The translations under genes and the position numbers were made by a program. Of a stretch of DNA of 64,000 nt, positions 25,119 through 34,110 are shown piece after piece. Each line of letters starts with the position of its first letter. Position 1 is the first letter of the stretch. The notes under the pieces are model-generated. The model made no database searches and was not told the origin of the DNA. It worked only from the letters and a program-made list of their open reading frames with translations. The stretch is taken from contig JBEEFW010000087.1 of NCBI GenBank assembly GCA_041166385.1, forward strand, positions 1-64,000, in the 5' to 3' direction. This stretch comes from DASUCS01 sp041166385. Its GTDB lineage: Bacteria; Actinomycetota; Acidimicrobiia; Acidimicrobiales; JACDCH01.

Positions 25119-26293
25119 GTGGGTCGATCCAATGTATCGGTCGGGTCGGGGCTTGCGCTCCATGCGGCGAGTTCGGGCAGCATCCTGGCCAGGATCGCGA
25201 CACCGGCGATGCAGGCGAGGCCGCCGCTCACGACCGAAACCTGCGCATTGGTCGCCGTGGCAACCGCTCCAGCCTCCATGTCGCCGACACGGGGGCCACC
25301 CGTGACGACGGCGATGTTGAGCGCCTGCAACCGGCCGCGGAGGCGGTCCGGTACGTGCAACTGCAGGATCGTGCCGCGGAACACCGCCGAGATCACGTCG
25401 GCCGCGCCGGCGATCGCCAGCATCAGGAGACCGAGCGGCAGCCAGTTCGCGGCGCCGAACGCGGCGATGGCCAGACCCCAGATGGCAACGGCCCACAGCA
25501 CCGCGGCCCCTTGGCGGCGCACGCGACTCACCCAGCCAGTGGTGACGGCACCGACGAATGCGCCCGCGGCAGGCGCGGCATACAGGAGCCCGACGGTGCC
25601 CGCGCCACCGTGGTAGAGCTCGGTGCCGAGCTGCGGAAACAGCGCTCGTGGCATGCCGAAGACCATCGCGTTGATGTCGATGAGGAACACGCCTTGAATC
25701 GATCGCTCACCACGCACGTACCGCAGCCCTTCCTTGATCGAGCCGAAGCCGGCCTTGGTACCTCCGCCTTCGGGCAGCAACGGCGGCAACAGCAAGAGCG
25801 TGATCAACGCGACCGCGAACGTGATGACGTCGATCCAGTACGCCGCCGAGAGCGAGACGCTCGCGATGACCACACCAGCGAAGGCCGGACCACCGACCGA
25901 CCCGAACTGGTAGCCCGTCTGGTTCAGCGCGGCTGCGGCCGGAATCTGATCGCGACGGACCAACGAGGGCACGACCGCGCTGCGCGTCGGTGCATCGATC
26001 GCCGTGAGGCCGGCGCTCATCGCGGTGCACACGTAGATGGGCCAGATCAACGGGTCCGCGAGCGACGCGTTCACGGCCAGTCCCGCGCTCGTGACCGCCA
26101 TCAGCACCGTGGCGACGAGCAACACCTTCCGCCGGTCGATCGCGTCGGCGAGGGTTCCCCCGAGGAACGAGCACAGGATGATCGGTGCGAGTTGCGCCAG
26201 GCTCAGCAGTCCGACCTGCAACGACGAGTGCGTCAGCAGGAAGATTTGGAACGACGACGCGACGAGCGTCAGCTGGCGCCCGAAGAAGGACAC
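25115..26293 (-). CDS. MFS exporter (EntS/MFS_3-like); true N-terminus probably lies further upstream
   Basis: 392 aa from the first recognised start, a GTG. About 12 membrane segments, the MFS loop 'GGTLADAIDRRKVLL' and a repeat of the same fold in the second half place it with the enterobactin-exporter-like MFS_3 group of drug/siderophore exporters. The 13 codons just before the GTG read 'ESREFRLLFTGQL', exactly the conserved beginning of TM1 in this family, so the listed start cuts TM1. No ATG, GTG or TTG exists in that extended frame before the upstream gene. It overlaps the helicase by ATGA. Confidence 0.85.
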   Translation of the reverse strand: MSFFGRQLTLVASSFQIFLLTHSSLQVGLLSLAQLAPIILCSFLGGTLADAIDRRKVLLVATVLMAVTSAGLAVNASLADPLIWPIYVCTAMSAGLTAIDAPTRSAVVPSLVRRDQIPAAAALNQTGYQFGSVGGPAFAGVVIASVSLSAAYWIDVITFAVALITLLLLPPLLPEGGGTKAGFGSIKEGLRYVRGERSIQGVFLIDINAMVFGMPRALFPQLGTELYHGGAGTVGLLYAAPAAGAFVGAVTTGWVSRVRRQGAAVLWAVAIWGLAIAAFGAANWLPLGLLMLAIAGAADVISAVFRGTILQLHVPDRLRGRLQALNIAVVTGGPRVGDMEAGAVATATNAQVSVVSGGLACIAGVAILARMLPELAAWSASPDPTDTLDRPT

Positions 26294-26385
26294 CAGCTGA
26301 CCGGTGAACAGCAGCCGAAACTCGCGTGATTCAGTAACGGGCGAGACGTCGAGTAAGACCCGGCGCCTCTCGGGTTTGGCTGCTG

Positions 26386-26871
26386 TTACGGAAGCGCCTT
26401 TTCGATGGTCTCGACGACTTCGGGTGCTTCAGGGTCGACCATCGGACTGAACCGGGCCACGACTTCGCCGCCAGGTGCGATGAGGAACTTCTCGAAGTTC
26501 CAGCGGATGTCGCCCGCCACTCCTTCGCTGTCGGCGACGTCGACCAGTTGCTGGTAGAGCGCGTGGCGATCGTCGCCGTTCACGTCGACCTTCTCGGTCA
26601 TCGGGAACGTGACGCCGTAGGTCGTCGAGCAGAACTCCTTGATCTCGTCGGCGCTCCCGGGCTCCTGACCCCCGAACTGGTTGCACGGCACGCCGAGCAC
26701 CGTGAACCCCTTGTCCTTGTACTGCTCCTGCAGGCGCTCGAGCCCCGTGTACTGCGGGGTCAGCCCGCACTTCGAGGCCACGTTGACGACCAACACCGCC
26801 TTGTCCTTGTACTGAGGAAGGTCGGCGGCTGTGCCGTCGAGAGCCGAGATGGAAACGTCATAGATCGACAT
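26386..26871 (-). CDS. Glutathione peroxidase family thiol peroxidase
   Basis: 161 aa from the ATG at 26871, which has TAGCCT 7 nt upstream. The peroxidatic Cys is in 'ASKCGLTPQY' (Cys, not Sec), the tetrad Gln and Trp are in 'GVPCNQFGGQEPG' and 'WNFEKFL', and 'FCSTTYGVTFPM' carries a further Cys. Such bacterial Cys-GPx enzymes normally use thioredoxin. It reduces hydrogen and organic peroxides in the cytoplasm. Divergent from a PhyH oxygenase across 41 bp; both starts show leaderless-type promoters. Confidence 0.93.
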   Translation of the reverse strand: MSIYDVSISALDGTAADLPQYKDKAVLVVNVASKCGLTPQYTGLERLQEQYKDKGFTVLGVPCNQFGGQEPGSADEIKEFCSTTYGVTFPMTEKVDVNGDDRHALYQQLVDVADSEGVAGDIRWNFEKFLIAPGGEVVARFSPMVDPEAPEVVETIEKALP

Positions 26872-26877
26872 GGGCGG

Positions 26878-26883
26878 AAGGCT
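26878..26883 (-). promoter_or_regulatory. Minus-10 (TAGCCT) for leaderless gpx
   Basis: TAGCCT on the minus strand is 7 nt or fewer from the ATG at 26871 (reading TAGCCT-TCCGCCC-ATG), fitting TANNNT-N7-start. No Shine-Dalgarno is present. Confidence 0.5.
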
Positions 26884-26898
26884 ACCGACCATTGGCTC

Positions 26899-26904
26899 TA
26901 CGCT
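26899..26904 (+). promoter_or_regulatory. Minus-10 (TACGCT) for leaderless PhyH gene
   Basis: TACGCT lies 8 nt before the GTG at 26913 and decides that start over the in-frame TTG at 26892, which would sit upstream of the minus-10 element. Confidence 0.5.
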
Positions 26905-26912
26905 CACAAGCC

Positions 26913-27719
26913 GTGAGCATCGACGTCCGCGAGCACGTGGCCGAGGTGGCCGACCAGGGGTACACGATCGTCGAGAACGCCATCGACCTCGAGCACATCG
27001 ACGCGCTGGCAGCCGACCTCGACCGCCTGGAATCAGAGCTCGGCGTTTCCCCGGCAACGAACAGCTTCGAAGGCTCTTCGACGTGGCGCATCTACAACCT
27101 CTTGGTGCACGGCGACCTGTACGAGCGCATCCCGGTGCACCCGAACGTGCTGCCGATCGTGGAGGGCGTGCTCGACTACGGCTGCCTCATCTCGTCGCTG
27201 TCGTCGATCGCCATCGGTCCCGGCGAGACGCCACAGCCCATCCACGCCGACGACCAGCTCATCCCGCTCCCGAAACCACACCCGCCGACGGTGTGCAACA
27301 CGATGTGGGCGCTCACCGACTTCACCGAGGACAACGGCGCGACGCGCATCATCCCGGGCTCCCATCTGCTCGACCACAGTCCGAACTACGGGGAGCACTA
27401 CGACTCGATCGCCGCCGAGATGCCGAAGGGCTCGGTACTCGTGTGGCACGGCAGCCTGTGGCACGGCGGCGGCGAGAACACCACCGATGCCCGGCGTGTG
27501 GGCATCGCGATGAACTACTGCGCGGGCTACATCCGTCAGCAGGAGAACCAGCAGCTCGGCATCCCGCTCGACATCGCCCGCCAGTTCTCCCCGCGTCTAC
27601 GTGAGCTCGTCGGGTATGGCATCTACAACGGCCTCATCGGGCACATCGACAAGCACGACCCCGCGCACTTGCTGCTCGACCGCAGCGAGGACTCCTCGCT
27701 GGTGTGGGACGCGGTCTAA
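26913..27719 (+). CDS. Phytanoyl-CoA dioxygenase (PhyH) family Fe(II)/2OG oxygenase
   Basis: 268 aa from GTG 26913. The 2-His-1-carboxylate iron site reads His-x-Asp in 'PIHADDQ' and the distal His in 'SLWHGGGENTT'; the 2OG-binding Arg follows in 'DARRVGIAMNY', and 'GATRIIPGSHLLD' is the typical strand before the distal His. It hydroxylates an unknown substrate using O2 and 2-oxoglutarate. The stop overlaps the convergent carboxypeptidase stop (CTAA, 27716-27719). Confidence 0.9.
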   Translation: MSIDVREHVAEVADQGYTIVENAIDLEHIDALAADLDRLESELGVSPATNSFEGSSTWRIYNLLVHGDLYERIPVHPNVLPIVEGVLDYGCLISSLSSIAIGPGETPQPIHADDQLIPLPKPHPPTVCNTMWALTDFTEDNGATRIIPGSHLLDHSPNYGEHYDSIAAEMPKGSVLVWHGSLWHGGGENTTDARRVGIAMNYCAGYIRQQENQQLGIPLDIARQFSPRLRELVGYGIYNGLIGHIDKHDPAHLLLDRSEDSSLVWDAV

Positions 27720-28831
27720 CGGCCGGTGTGAACGAGGTCGCCGGCGAGCTCGTCGGGGTAGTCGTCGTCGGCGTACTCGTGCACCGCACCCATCGCGACG
27801 ACCCGTCGGCGCAACGCGCGTAGCGGCAGCAAACCGACCACGAGCACGATCAAGGCAAACGCCGTCGAGTCGAGGAACGACTTGTTGTTGCTCGTTTGCG
27901 CCGCCACCGAGACCGGCGCGGGCAGGGTCGTGGTGGGCGGCGGCAACGCCGCGTTCGCAACGACCGGCGGGAGGTGATCGAGACCGACCTCCGCGGCGGC
28001 CGGCGTGTTGAAGCCTTGATCGAGCAGCGCGCCGGCTGACGCGTACGAGTCGACCGCGTCGAACACCACCGCGAGCATTGTGCGTCCATCGCGCGTCGCC
28101 GAGCCGACGAAGGTGTGCCCCGCGAGATCGGTGGTGCCCGTCTTCAACCCGTTCGCGCCGGGGTAGAGGTCGAGGAACAGGTTGTGGTTCGGGAGGTGGT
28201 GGCCCAACAGGTCGCCACCGGTGAAGTCGTAGCTGCGCGTGTTCACAACATCCATCAGCCCGGGCGTGGCCAAGACGGCCCGAGCGACGATGGCGAGATC
28301 GCGTGGGCTGATACGGGCGCCGCCCTTGTTGGCGAACTCGTCGTCGAGCCCGGCCGGGTCGTTCAAGATCGGACTGTCGGCCAGGCCGAGGCGGGCCGCG
28401 GTCTCGTTGGCGACCTGGACGTAGCCGTCGAGCGTCCCACCACCGATCTTCTCGGCCAGGGCCACCGCCGCGTCGTTCGCCGAGACCATCATCATCGAGT
28501 ACATCAAGTGGTCGTACGCCCACACTTGCGGCGACTTCACGTTGATCTTGCGGGCGGGCATCCCTTCCGCGACCGGGCTGATCGGGATCGGATCACCCGG
28601 TTGCAGCCGCTGTGAGGCGATGAGCCCGGTGAGGAGCTTGATCGTGCTCGCGGGCGGCCGCACCGTGCGGGCGTCTTGCTGGGCGATCACCGCGCCGCTG
28701 TCGACGTCGACGAGCACGTACGCCTTCGGCAGTGGCGGCGCCGGTTGCGCCGAAGCCGCCGGGGCGGCCGCCGTCGCCGCGCCGAGCAGCAGCACGAACA
28801 TCGCGACAAAGCAAGCGGGAAGCCCGCGCAT
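27716..28831 (-). CDS. D-alanyl-D-alanine carboxypeptidase (PBP5/6-like, S11)
   Basis: 371 aa from the ATG at 28831 (TAGGGT minus-10 7 nt upstream). A signal peptide (1-29) precedes the penicillin-binding catalytic set: SxxK in 'ASTIKLL', SxN in 'SAND' and KTG in 'GLKTGTT'. A Pro/Thr-rich linker and a C-terminal transmembrane helix (about 318-340) with a cytoplasmic tail follow, so the enzyme is anchored at both topological steps outside the membrane. It trims terminal D-Ala from peptidoglycan pentapeptides. The signal-peptide start excludes the 94-codon upstream extension. Confidence 0.93.
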   Translation of the reverse strand: MRGLPACFVAMFVLLLGAATAAAPAASAQPAPPLPKAYVLVDVDSGAVIAQQDARTVRPPASTIKLLTGLIASQRLQPGDPIPISPVAEGMPARKINVKSPQVWAYDHLMYSMMMVSANDAAVALAEKIGGGTLDGYVQVANETAARLGLADSPILNDPAGLDDEFANKGGARISPRDLAIVARAVLATPGLMDVVNTRSYDFTGGDLLGHHLPNHNLFLDLYPGANGLKTGTTDLAGHTFVGSATRDGRTMLAVVFDAVDSYASAGALLDQGFNTPAAAEVGLDHLPPVVANAALPPPTTTLPAPVSVAAQTSNNKSFLDSTAFALIVLVVGLLPLRALRRRVVAMGAVHEYADDDYPDELAGDLVHTGR

Positions 28832-28837
28832 CGGCCC

Positions 28838-28844
28838 GACCCTA
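28838..28844 (-). promoter_or_regulatory. Minus-10 (TAGGGT) for leaderless carboxypeptidase gene
   Basis: TAGGGT (28839-28844, minus strand) is exactly 7 nt from the ATG at 28831. Confidence 0.5.
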
Positions 28845-28879
28845 ACGAATCCGCCCAGCACGGTGGTAGACCCCAGGCG

Positions 28880-29692
28880 ATGCGGGCTCTGGCCACGATC
28901 GACGACTGGCCGGCACCCACGGCGGCCGCCGGTTTGGCCCTCCGAGATGGCACGATTTGGACACATGGCGCGTCGGGCGTGCCCTTGCCGTTGGCGTCGG
29001 TGACGAAGCCCTTGATCGCGCTGGCGGCGCTCGTGGCCCACGAGGAGGGGTCGCTCGACCTGGAGCGTGAGGCCGGGCCGCCGGGCGCGACGGTCCGCCA
29101 CCTGCTGGCGCACGCATCGGGGCTGTCACCGGACAGCGACGCGGTGCTCGCGCCTCCTGCAACGCGCCGCATCTACTCGAATCGTGGCTTCGAGGTGCTC
29201 GGCGCCACGCTCGAGACGGTCACCGCGATGCCTGTCGCGCGGTACCTGCGCGAGGCGGTCGTCGAGCCACTCGGTCTCGTGGCCACCGAGCTCAGAGGCT
29301 CGCCGGCCTCAGGAGCATCCGCATCGGTGGACGACCTCGTCCGCGTGCTGCGCGAGCTGCTGGAGCCGACCCTGATCACGCGTGCGACGCTGCAGGAGGC
29401 GACTGCGGTCGCCTTTCCCGGGCTCGACGGGGTGCTCCCCGGCTTCGGGCGCCAGTCCCCGAACGACTGGGGACTCGGCTTCGAGGTCCGCGACAGAAAG
29501 ATGCCGCACTGGACGGGCACGATGAATTCGCCATCCACCTTCGGTCACTTCGGCCAGAGCGGCACGATGTTCTGGGTGGATCCCACCGCGGGTGTGGCGC
29601 TGGTGTGCCTGACCGATCAAGCCTTTGGGCCGTGGGCAATCGATGCATGGCCGGTGCTGTCGGATGCCGTGCTCACTGAAGCCAGCGGCTGA
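28880..29692 (+). CDS. Beta-lactamase-like serine hydrolase (class C/esterase fold)
   Basis: 270 aa from the ATG at 28880; TAGACC, a near match to TANNNT, is 7 nt upstream. SxxK is 'ASVTKPL', the Tyr motif is 'YSNRGFEVLG', and the third motif is the 'HFGQSG' (HxG) found in place of KTG in this family. No signal peptide is present, unlike typical periplasmic beta-lactamases, so a cytoplasmic esterase or peptidase role is more likely than antibiotic resistance. Divergent from the carboxypeptidase. Confidence 0.85.
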   Translation: MRALATIDDWPAPTAAAGLALRDGTIWTHGASGVPLPLASVTKPLIALAALVAHEEGSLDLEREAGPPGATVRHLLAHASGLSPDSDAVLAPPATRRIYSNRGFEVLGATLETVTAMPVARYLREAVVEPLGLVATELRGSPASGASASVDDLVRVLRELLEPTLITRATLQEATAVAFPGLDGVLPGFGRQSPNDWGLGFEVRDRKMPHWTGTMNSPSTFGHFGQSGTMFWVDPTAGVALVCLTDQAFGPWAIDAWPVLSDAVLTEASG

Positions 29693-29703
29693 TTCATGGA
29701 ACG

Positions 29704-30720
29704 ATGACGAAGATGCGTGCTGGAGCTAGCACTTCGAGCGGTCTGGCGTTGGCGCGAGCCAAGCACGCCCTCGAAGCCGCGCATCTCGACACGAACGTCG
29801 AGCTCACACGGGCGAGCAGCGTCACCAACGAGGTGTGGCTCACACCCGACTACGCGATACGGGTGAACCGACGTCCCGACCATCGCCTCCGACGCGAAGC
29901 GAAGATCGGCCCGCACCTGCCCGCCGAGGTGCACTATCCCGAGGTCATCGCGTACGGAACAGGTACGGGCTTCGATTGGCTCGTCGTGCGCCGTCGTCCA
30001 GGCAACGTGCTCAGCCGGTGCTGGCCGACGATGGCGCCGTCGCAACGACGGCTCGCCGTTCGCCAACTCGCCTTCATGCTCCGTGCGTTGCACAACTCCA
30101 CATCGCCCGTCGGACTCGAAGACGCAGGCGCCCCCCAACTCCTCCAGGGCGGACAGGGACAGAACCCGACGACACCACTGCTGGTCGGGCTGGAGCGGGC
30201 ACGCGACCTGGAGAACGTCGACTCGGCGATCATCGAGGCGCTCGTCGAGATCGTGCGCACGACATCCCGTTACCTCGAGCCGTTCGACGTGCAGACGCTG
30301 ATCCACGGCGACCTCACGTTCGAGAACGTGTTGTGGGACGGCGACCAAGTCACCGCGCTGATCGACTTCGAGTGGTCGCGTGCTGCGCCGGCTGACCTCG
30401 ATCTCGACGTGATCCTGCGGTTCGTTGCGTTCCCTGATCTGCACGTCGCCGAGGACTACGTCGACCAGACGAAACCGGAGGACTACGAGGACGTGGCGTG
30501 GTGGTTCCGCGAGGACTACCCGCAGCTCTTCTCGTTTCCCCACGCGCTCGATCGCCTGCGCCTGTTCGCGATCGCATTCGATGTTCGCGACCTGCTCGCG
30601 TTTCCGCCGGAGCTCCCGCCGACGAAGCTGCCGCCGGAGCACTCGGTCAACCGGCTCACCCGTCTCGTGACGCGCCGCAGCTACCTCGACAACTTCGCCG
30701 GCCCCGACGCGCGCTTCTGA
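29704..30720 (+). CDS. Aminoglycoside phosphotransferase-fold kinase
   Basis: 338 aa. The Brenner catalytic motif is 'LIHGDLTFENVLWDG' and the metal-binding Asp follows in 'ALIDFEWSRAAP'; the N-lobe nucleotide-binding strands read 'VTNEVWLTPDYAIRVNRR'. It phosphorylates a small molecule; the family includes many non-resistance kinases and no substrate can be assigned. It begins 11 bp after the serine hydrolase stop and is probably cotranscribed with it. Its stop is 1 bp from the convergent acyl-CoA dehydrogenase stop. Confidence 0.88.
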   Translation: MTKMRAGASTSSGLALARAKHALEAAHLDTNVELTRASSVTNEVWLTPDYAIRVNRRPDHRLRREAKIGPHLPAEVHYPEVIAYGTGTGFDWLVVRRRPGNVLSRCWPTMAPSQRRLAVRQLAFMLRALHNSTSPVGLEDAGAPQLLQGGQGQNPTTPLLVGLERARDLENVDSAIIEALVEIVRTTSRYLEPFDVQTLIHGDLTFENVLWDGDQVTALIDFEWSRAAPADLDLDVILRFVAFPDLHVAEDYVDQTKPEDYEDVAWWFREDYPQLFSFPHALDRLRLFAIAFDVRDLLAFPPELPPTKLPPEHSVNRLTRLVTRRSYLDNFAGPDARF

Positions 30721-30721
30721 C

Positions 30722-32482
30722 TCAGGGTGTCGAGCGGAGTTGCTCGGGCGTGACCGAGTACAGGCGCTCGCTGCCCGCGGTGATCGCGCCCATGAGTCCG
30801 TGGGCCTGCGGGAGCAACTCGTCGATGTAGAAGCGGGCAGTCTCGAGCTTCGCCGCGTTGAACGGATCGTCGAGCCCGAGCGTGCGCGCCGCGATCGCTT
30901 GTCGGGCCATCACCCAACCACCCGCCACGATGCCGAACATGCGCAGGTAGGGCGTGGCCGCGGCGAGCGCGTCCTGCGGGTTCGTCGCGCCGTTCGTGAG
31001 GATCCACGTCGTGGCCTCGCGGAGCGAGGTGACCGCCTGCGGGTACGCGTCGCCGAGGTCGGGATCGACCGCCTCGAGCTGTCGGAGGAAGTCGTCCACC
31101 ACAGCGCCGGCGCGCATCGGCAGCTTGCGGCCGACGAGGTCCATGGCCTGGATGCCGTTCGTGCCCTCGTAGATCGCGGCGATGCGGATGTCGCGATAGC
31201 GCTGGGCGACACCGGTCTCCTCGATGAAGCCCATGCCGCCGTGGATCTGCACGGCCAGCGACGCCAACTCGTTCCCCATGTCGGTGCACCACGCCTTCGT
31301 CACCGGCGTGAGGAGGTCGACAAGCTCCTGTGCGGCGGTGCGCGCCTCTTCGTCGGGCGCGTGCCGGGCGAGATCGATGCCTTCCGCATTCGCGTAGACC
31401 AGCCCCCGCATCGCTTCGATGGTCGAGCGCATGGTCAGCAACATGCGGCGCACGTCGGCGTGCTCGATGATCGGACTCGATGTACCGGGCGGGGCGCCGA
31501 TAGCGCGTCCTTGTCGTCGCTCAGTCGCATACGCGAGCGCTTGCTGGTACGCGACTTCGCCGATCGCGAGGCCGGACAGGCCGACAGAGAGTCGCGCGGT
31601 GTTCATCATCGTGAACATGTAGCGCATGCCGGCGTTCGGTTCACCGATGAGGTAGCCGACGGCGCCGTCGAACTCGAGCACGCACGTCGGGCTCGCATGG
31701 ATCCCCATCTTGTGCTCGATCCCGATGCACTTCACGCTGTTGCGGTCGCCCAACGAGCCGTCGTCGTTGACGAGGACCTTCGGGACGATGAAGCACGAGA
31801 TGCCCTTCGTGCCGGGAGGCGCATCAGGCACGCGCGCGAGTACGAGGTGAACGATGTTGTCCGTCATCTCGTGCTCGCCGTACGTGATGAAGATCTTCTG
31901 ACCACTGATGCGCCACGAGCCGCCGTCGGCGGGGACGGCCTTCGTCGTCAGCGCACCGACGTCGGAGCCGGCCTGCGGTTCCGTCAGGTTCATGGTGCCG
32001 GTCCACTCGGCCGACACCATCCGGCGCATGTACTGCTCCTGCTGCTCCTCCGAGCCATGGTGCAGCAGCATGTCGAGCGCGCCCTGCGTCAGCAGCGGGC
32101 AGTTCGACCAGGCCATGTTCGAGGCCGTCAGCATCTCCTGCATGGCGATCGCGACGAGCCATGGGAAGCCCCCACCGCCGTGCTCGACTGGGAACGGCAC
32201 GCTCCCCCATCCCGCGTCGACGTACTTGCGGTAGGCATCAGACCAGCCCGGCGGCGTCGTCACGGCGTTCGTCGTTGGATCGAACTTGGCGCCCACGGTG
32301 TCGCCGACGCGGTCGAGCGGCGCGAGTACCTCGCTGACGAACCGACCGAACTCGTCGAGGAGCCCGTACACGGTGTCCGGGTCGGCGTGCTCCATCCCGG
32401 AGAGCTTGGAGAGCGCTGCGAGGTCGACAAGATGCTCGAGCGCGAACCGCATGTCGCGCAGCGGGGCTCGGTACTCGGCCAT
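30722..32482 (-). CDS. Acyl-CoA dehydrogenase, DmdC-like long form
   Basis: 586 aa, about 200 longer than short-chain acyl-CoA dehydrogenases and the usual size of the DmdC/FadE5-like group. The N-terminus 'YRAPLRDMRFALEHL' is the group's extension; 'MNLTEPQAGSDVG' binds FAD and substrate, and the catalytic Glu is in 'IYEGTNGIQAMDLVGRKL'. The extra C-terminal four-helix domain is present. It oxidises an acyl-CoA at the alpha-beta bond, feeding electrons to ETF. It starts inside the stop of the SMP-30 gene (TGATG). Confidence 0.93.
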   Translation of the reverse strand: MAEYRAPLRDMRFALEHLVDLAALSKLSGMEHADPDTVYGLLDEFGRFVSEVLAPLDRVGDTVGAKFDPTTNAVTTPPGWSDAYRKYVDAGWGSVPFPVEHGGGGFPWLVAIAMQEMLTASNMAWSNCPLLTQGALDMLLHHGSEEQQEQYMRRMVSAEWTGTMNLTEPQAGSDVGALTTKAVPADGGSWRISGQKIFITYGEHEMTDNIVHLVLARVPDAPPGTKGISCFIVPKVLVNDDGSLGDRNSVKCIGIEHKMGIHASPTCVLEFDGAVGYLIGEPNAGMRYMFTMMNTARLSVGLSGLAIGEVAYQQALAYATERRQGRAIGAPPGTSSPIIEHADVRRMLLTMRSTIEAMRGLVYANAEGIDLARHAPDEEARTAAQELVDLLTPVTKAWCTDMGNELASLAVQIHGGMGFIEETGVAQRYRDIRIAAIYEGTNGIQAMDLVGRKLPMRAGAVVDDFLRQLEAVDPDLGDAYPQAVTSLREATTWILTNGATNPQDALAAATPYLRMFGIVAGGWVMARQAIAARTLGLDDPFNAAKLETARFYIDELLPQAHGLMGAITAGSERLYSVTPEQLRSTP

Positions 32483-33336
32483 CAGGGCAGACCCGCTCCC
32501 GGCACGTCGACTCGCATGCGCTCCAGTTGCCCGGTGCGGAGCTCCGCGGCTTTGTGCGGGTCGAGTCCTTTGCTCGTCAACATGTAGAGCGTGCGGCGAT
32601 CGTCGTCGCCCAGCATGCAGGCGATCGCCATCCGTTTACCGGTCGAGATGCGGGCCGTCACCTCACCGCCATCGCGCACACGCAAGAACTCGTGGGTCGT
32701 GGGTGACGAGACCCAGATGCAGCCCTCGGCATCGAGACAGATGCCATCCGGGACGGCACCGCCGGCGAGCGCGGCGAACTCCCGCCGATCGGAGAGCGAG
32801 CCGTCGCCGGCGATCGCGAAGGCGGTCAGGCACGCACCGAACGACTCGGCGACGACGAGCGTCGCGCCATCGGGGGTGATGACCATGCCGTTGGGGAAGC
32901 GCAACTCGTCGGCGGCGATCCGGTGTGCGCCGGTGGCGACATCGACGGCGAGCAGCACCGTCGGGCGGGGTTCTTCACCCGCGTGCAGGTCGAAGCCGAA
33001 CGAGCCGATGTACGCGGTGCCGTTCGCGCTGACGACCATGTCGTTGATGGGCCGTTCGGTGTAGCCGGACAGATCCGCGACCTCGGTCAACGCACCGTCT
33101 TCGAGGCGCAGCAATCGGCGGTCGTCCATCGACACGATCAGCAACCGACCTCGTGCATCCCAGCCCAGTCCGGACGGCGAACCGGGCACGCCGACGGCCG
33201 TCTCGAGCGCGCCGCTGATCGGCTCGTACGTCTTCACGGCGTGGTCGTGCATGTCGGAGAACCACAACCGGCCGTCGCGCCACCGTGGTCCTTCACCGAA
33301 CGCCAGGTCCTTGGCGACTACCTCGGAATCAGCCAT
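32482..33336 (-). CDS. SMP-30/gluconolactonase family protein
   Basis: 284 aa from the ATG at 33336, which has a TACTGT minus-10 7 nt away. A six-bladed propeller: metal Glu in 'AFGEGPRW', Asn in 'RPINDMVVSANGTAYIG', and Asn/Asp in 'LRFPNGMVITPDG' and 'AVPDGICLDAEGCIWV'. It hydrolyses a lactone, sugar-derived or otherwise. Its pairing with an acyl-CoA dehydrogenase suggests a catabolic operon for a hydroxy- or lactone-containing substrate. Confidence 0.9.
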   Translation of the reverse strand: MADSEVVAKDLAFGEGPRWRDGRLWFSDMHDHAVKTYEPISGALETAVGVPGSPSGLGWDARGRLLIVSMDDRRLLRLEDGALTEVADLSGYTERPINDMVVSANGTAYIGSFGFDLHAGEEPRPTVLLAVDVATGAHRIAADELRFPNGMVITPDGATLVVAESFGACLTAFAIAGDGSLSDRREFAALAGGAVPDGICLDAEGCIWVSSPTTHEFLRVRDGGEVTARISTGKRMAIACMLGDDDRRTLYMLTSKGLDPHKAAELRTGQLERMRVDVPGAGLP

Positions 33337-33343
33337 CGTCGGC

Positions 33344-33353
33344 ACAGTACCGT
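33344..33353. promoter_or_regulatory. Symmetric bidirectional leaderless promoter, SMP-30/ppgK
   Basis: ACAGTACCGT gives TACCGT on plus and TACTGT on minus, sharing the central TA. Each hexamer is 7 nt from its start codon (GTG 33361, ATG 33336), so the full 24-bp gap is 7+10+7. Confidence 0.65.
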
Positions 33354-33360
33354 TGCCCCC

Positions 33361-34110
33361 GTGGCCGAGAACGTGGTGATGGGCATCGACATCGGAGGCA
33401 CCGGCATCAAGGGGGCGCCCGTCGATGTGGAGAAGGGTGAGCTCGCCGGCGAGCGATTCCGCATCCTCACGCCTCACCCGGCAACCCCGAAGGCGGTGGC
33501 CGACGTCGTCGGCGAGGTCGTCGAGCACTTCGACTGGAACGGCCCGGTCGGCGCGACGTTCCCGGCGGTCGTCAAGGAAGGCATCACGCTCAGTGCGGCC
33601 AACGTCGACCGTGAGTGGATCGGCGCCAACGCGGAAGAGGTCTTCACGCAGCGACTCGGCATGCCGGTCACCGTGATGAACGACGCCGACGCGGCTGGCC
33701 TCGCCGAGATGCGCTTCGGGGCCGGTCGTGGACGCACCGGGGTCGTGCTCACGATCACGCTCGGTACGGGCATCGGCTGCGGCATGTTCCTCGACGGCAA
33801 GCTCGTCCCGAACACCGAGTTCGGCCACATCGAGCTCGACGGCAAGGACGCGGAGACCATCGCCGCCGACAGTGTCCGCGAGCGCAAAGAGCTGACCTGG
33901 AAGAAGTACGCCGTGCGCGTCGAGCAGTACCTGCGCAGACTCGATGCACTGTTGTGGCCCGACCTCATCATCATCGGAGGTGGGGCCAGCAAGAAGGCAG
34001 AGAAGTTCCTGCCACTGATCAACATTCGACCCGAGGTCGTCCCCGCCGAGCTGCAGAACGAAGCCGGCATCGTCGGCGCGGCGCTGGCTGCGGCCGACGC
34101 CCGCCCGTGA
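33361..34110 (+). CDS. ppgK: Polyphosphate--glucose phosphotransferase (ROK family)
   Basis: 249 aa from GTG 33361. The ROK ATP/polyP loop is 'GIDIGGTGIKGAPVD', the catalytic Asp lies in 'VMNDADAAGLAEM', the second phosphate motif is 'LTITLGTGIGCGMF' and 'LIIIGGGASKKAEKFLP' closes the fold. The length and 'NTEFGHIELDGKDAE' are those of actinobacterial polyphosphate glucokinase, which makes glucose-6-phosphate from polyphosphate or ATP. It heads a four-gene operon in which every junction overlaps by 4 nt. Confidence 0.94.
   Translation: MAENVVMGIDIGGTGIKGAPVDVEKGELAGERFRILTPHPATPKAVADVVGEVVEHFDWNGPVGATFPAVVKEGITLSAANVDREWIGANAEEVFTQRLGMPVTVMNDADAAGLAEMRFGAGRGRTGVVLTITLGTGIGCGMFLDGKLVPNTEFGHIELDGKDAETIAADSVRERKELTWKKYAVRVEQYLRRLDALLWPDLIIIGGGASKKAEKFLPLINIRPEVVPAELQNEAGIVGAALAAADARP

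Noticed and set aside
26386..26871. Selenocysteine glutathione peroxidase
   Set aside because: The peroxidatic position is an ordinary Cys codon and no in-frame TGA is present.
29704..30720. Aminoglycoside resistance gene
   Set aside because: Only the kinase fold is visible; there is no mobile element or resistance context, and most members of the fold have other substrates.
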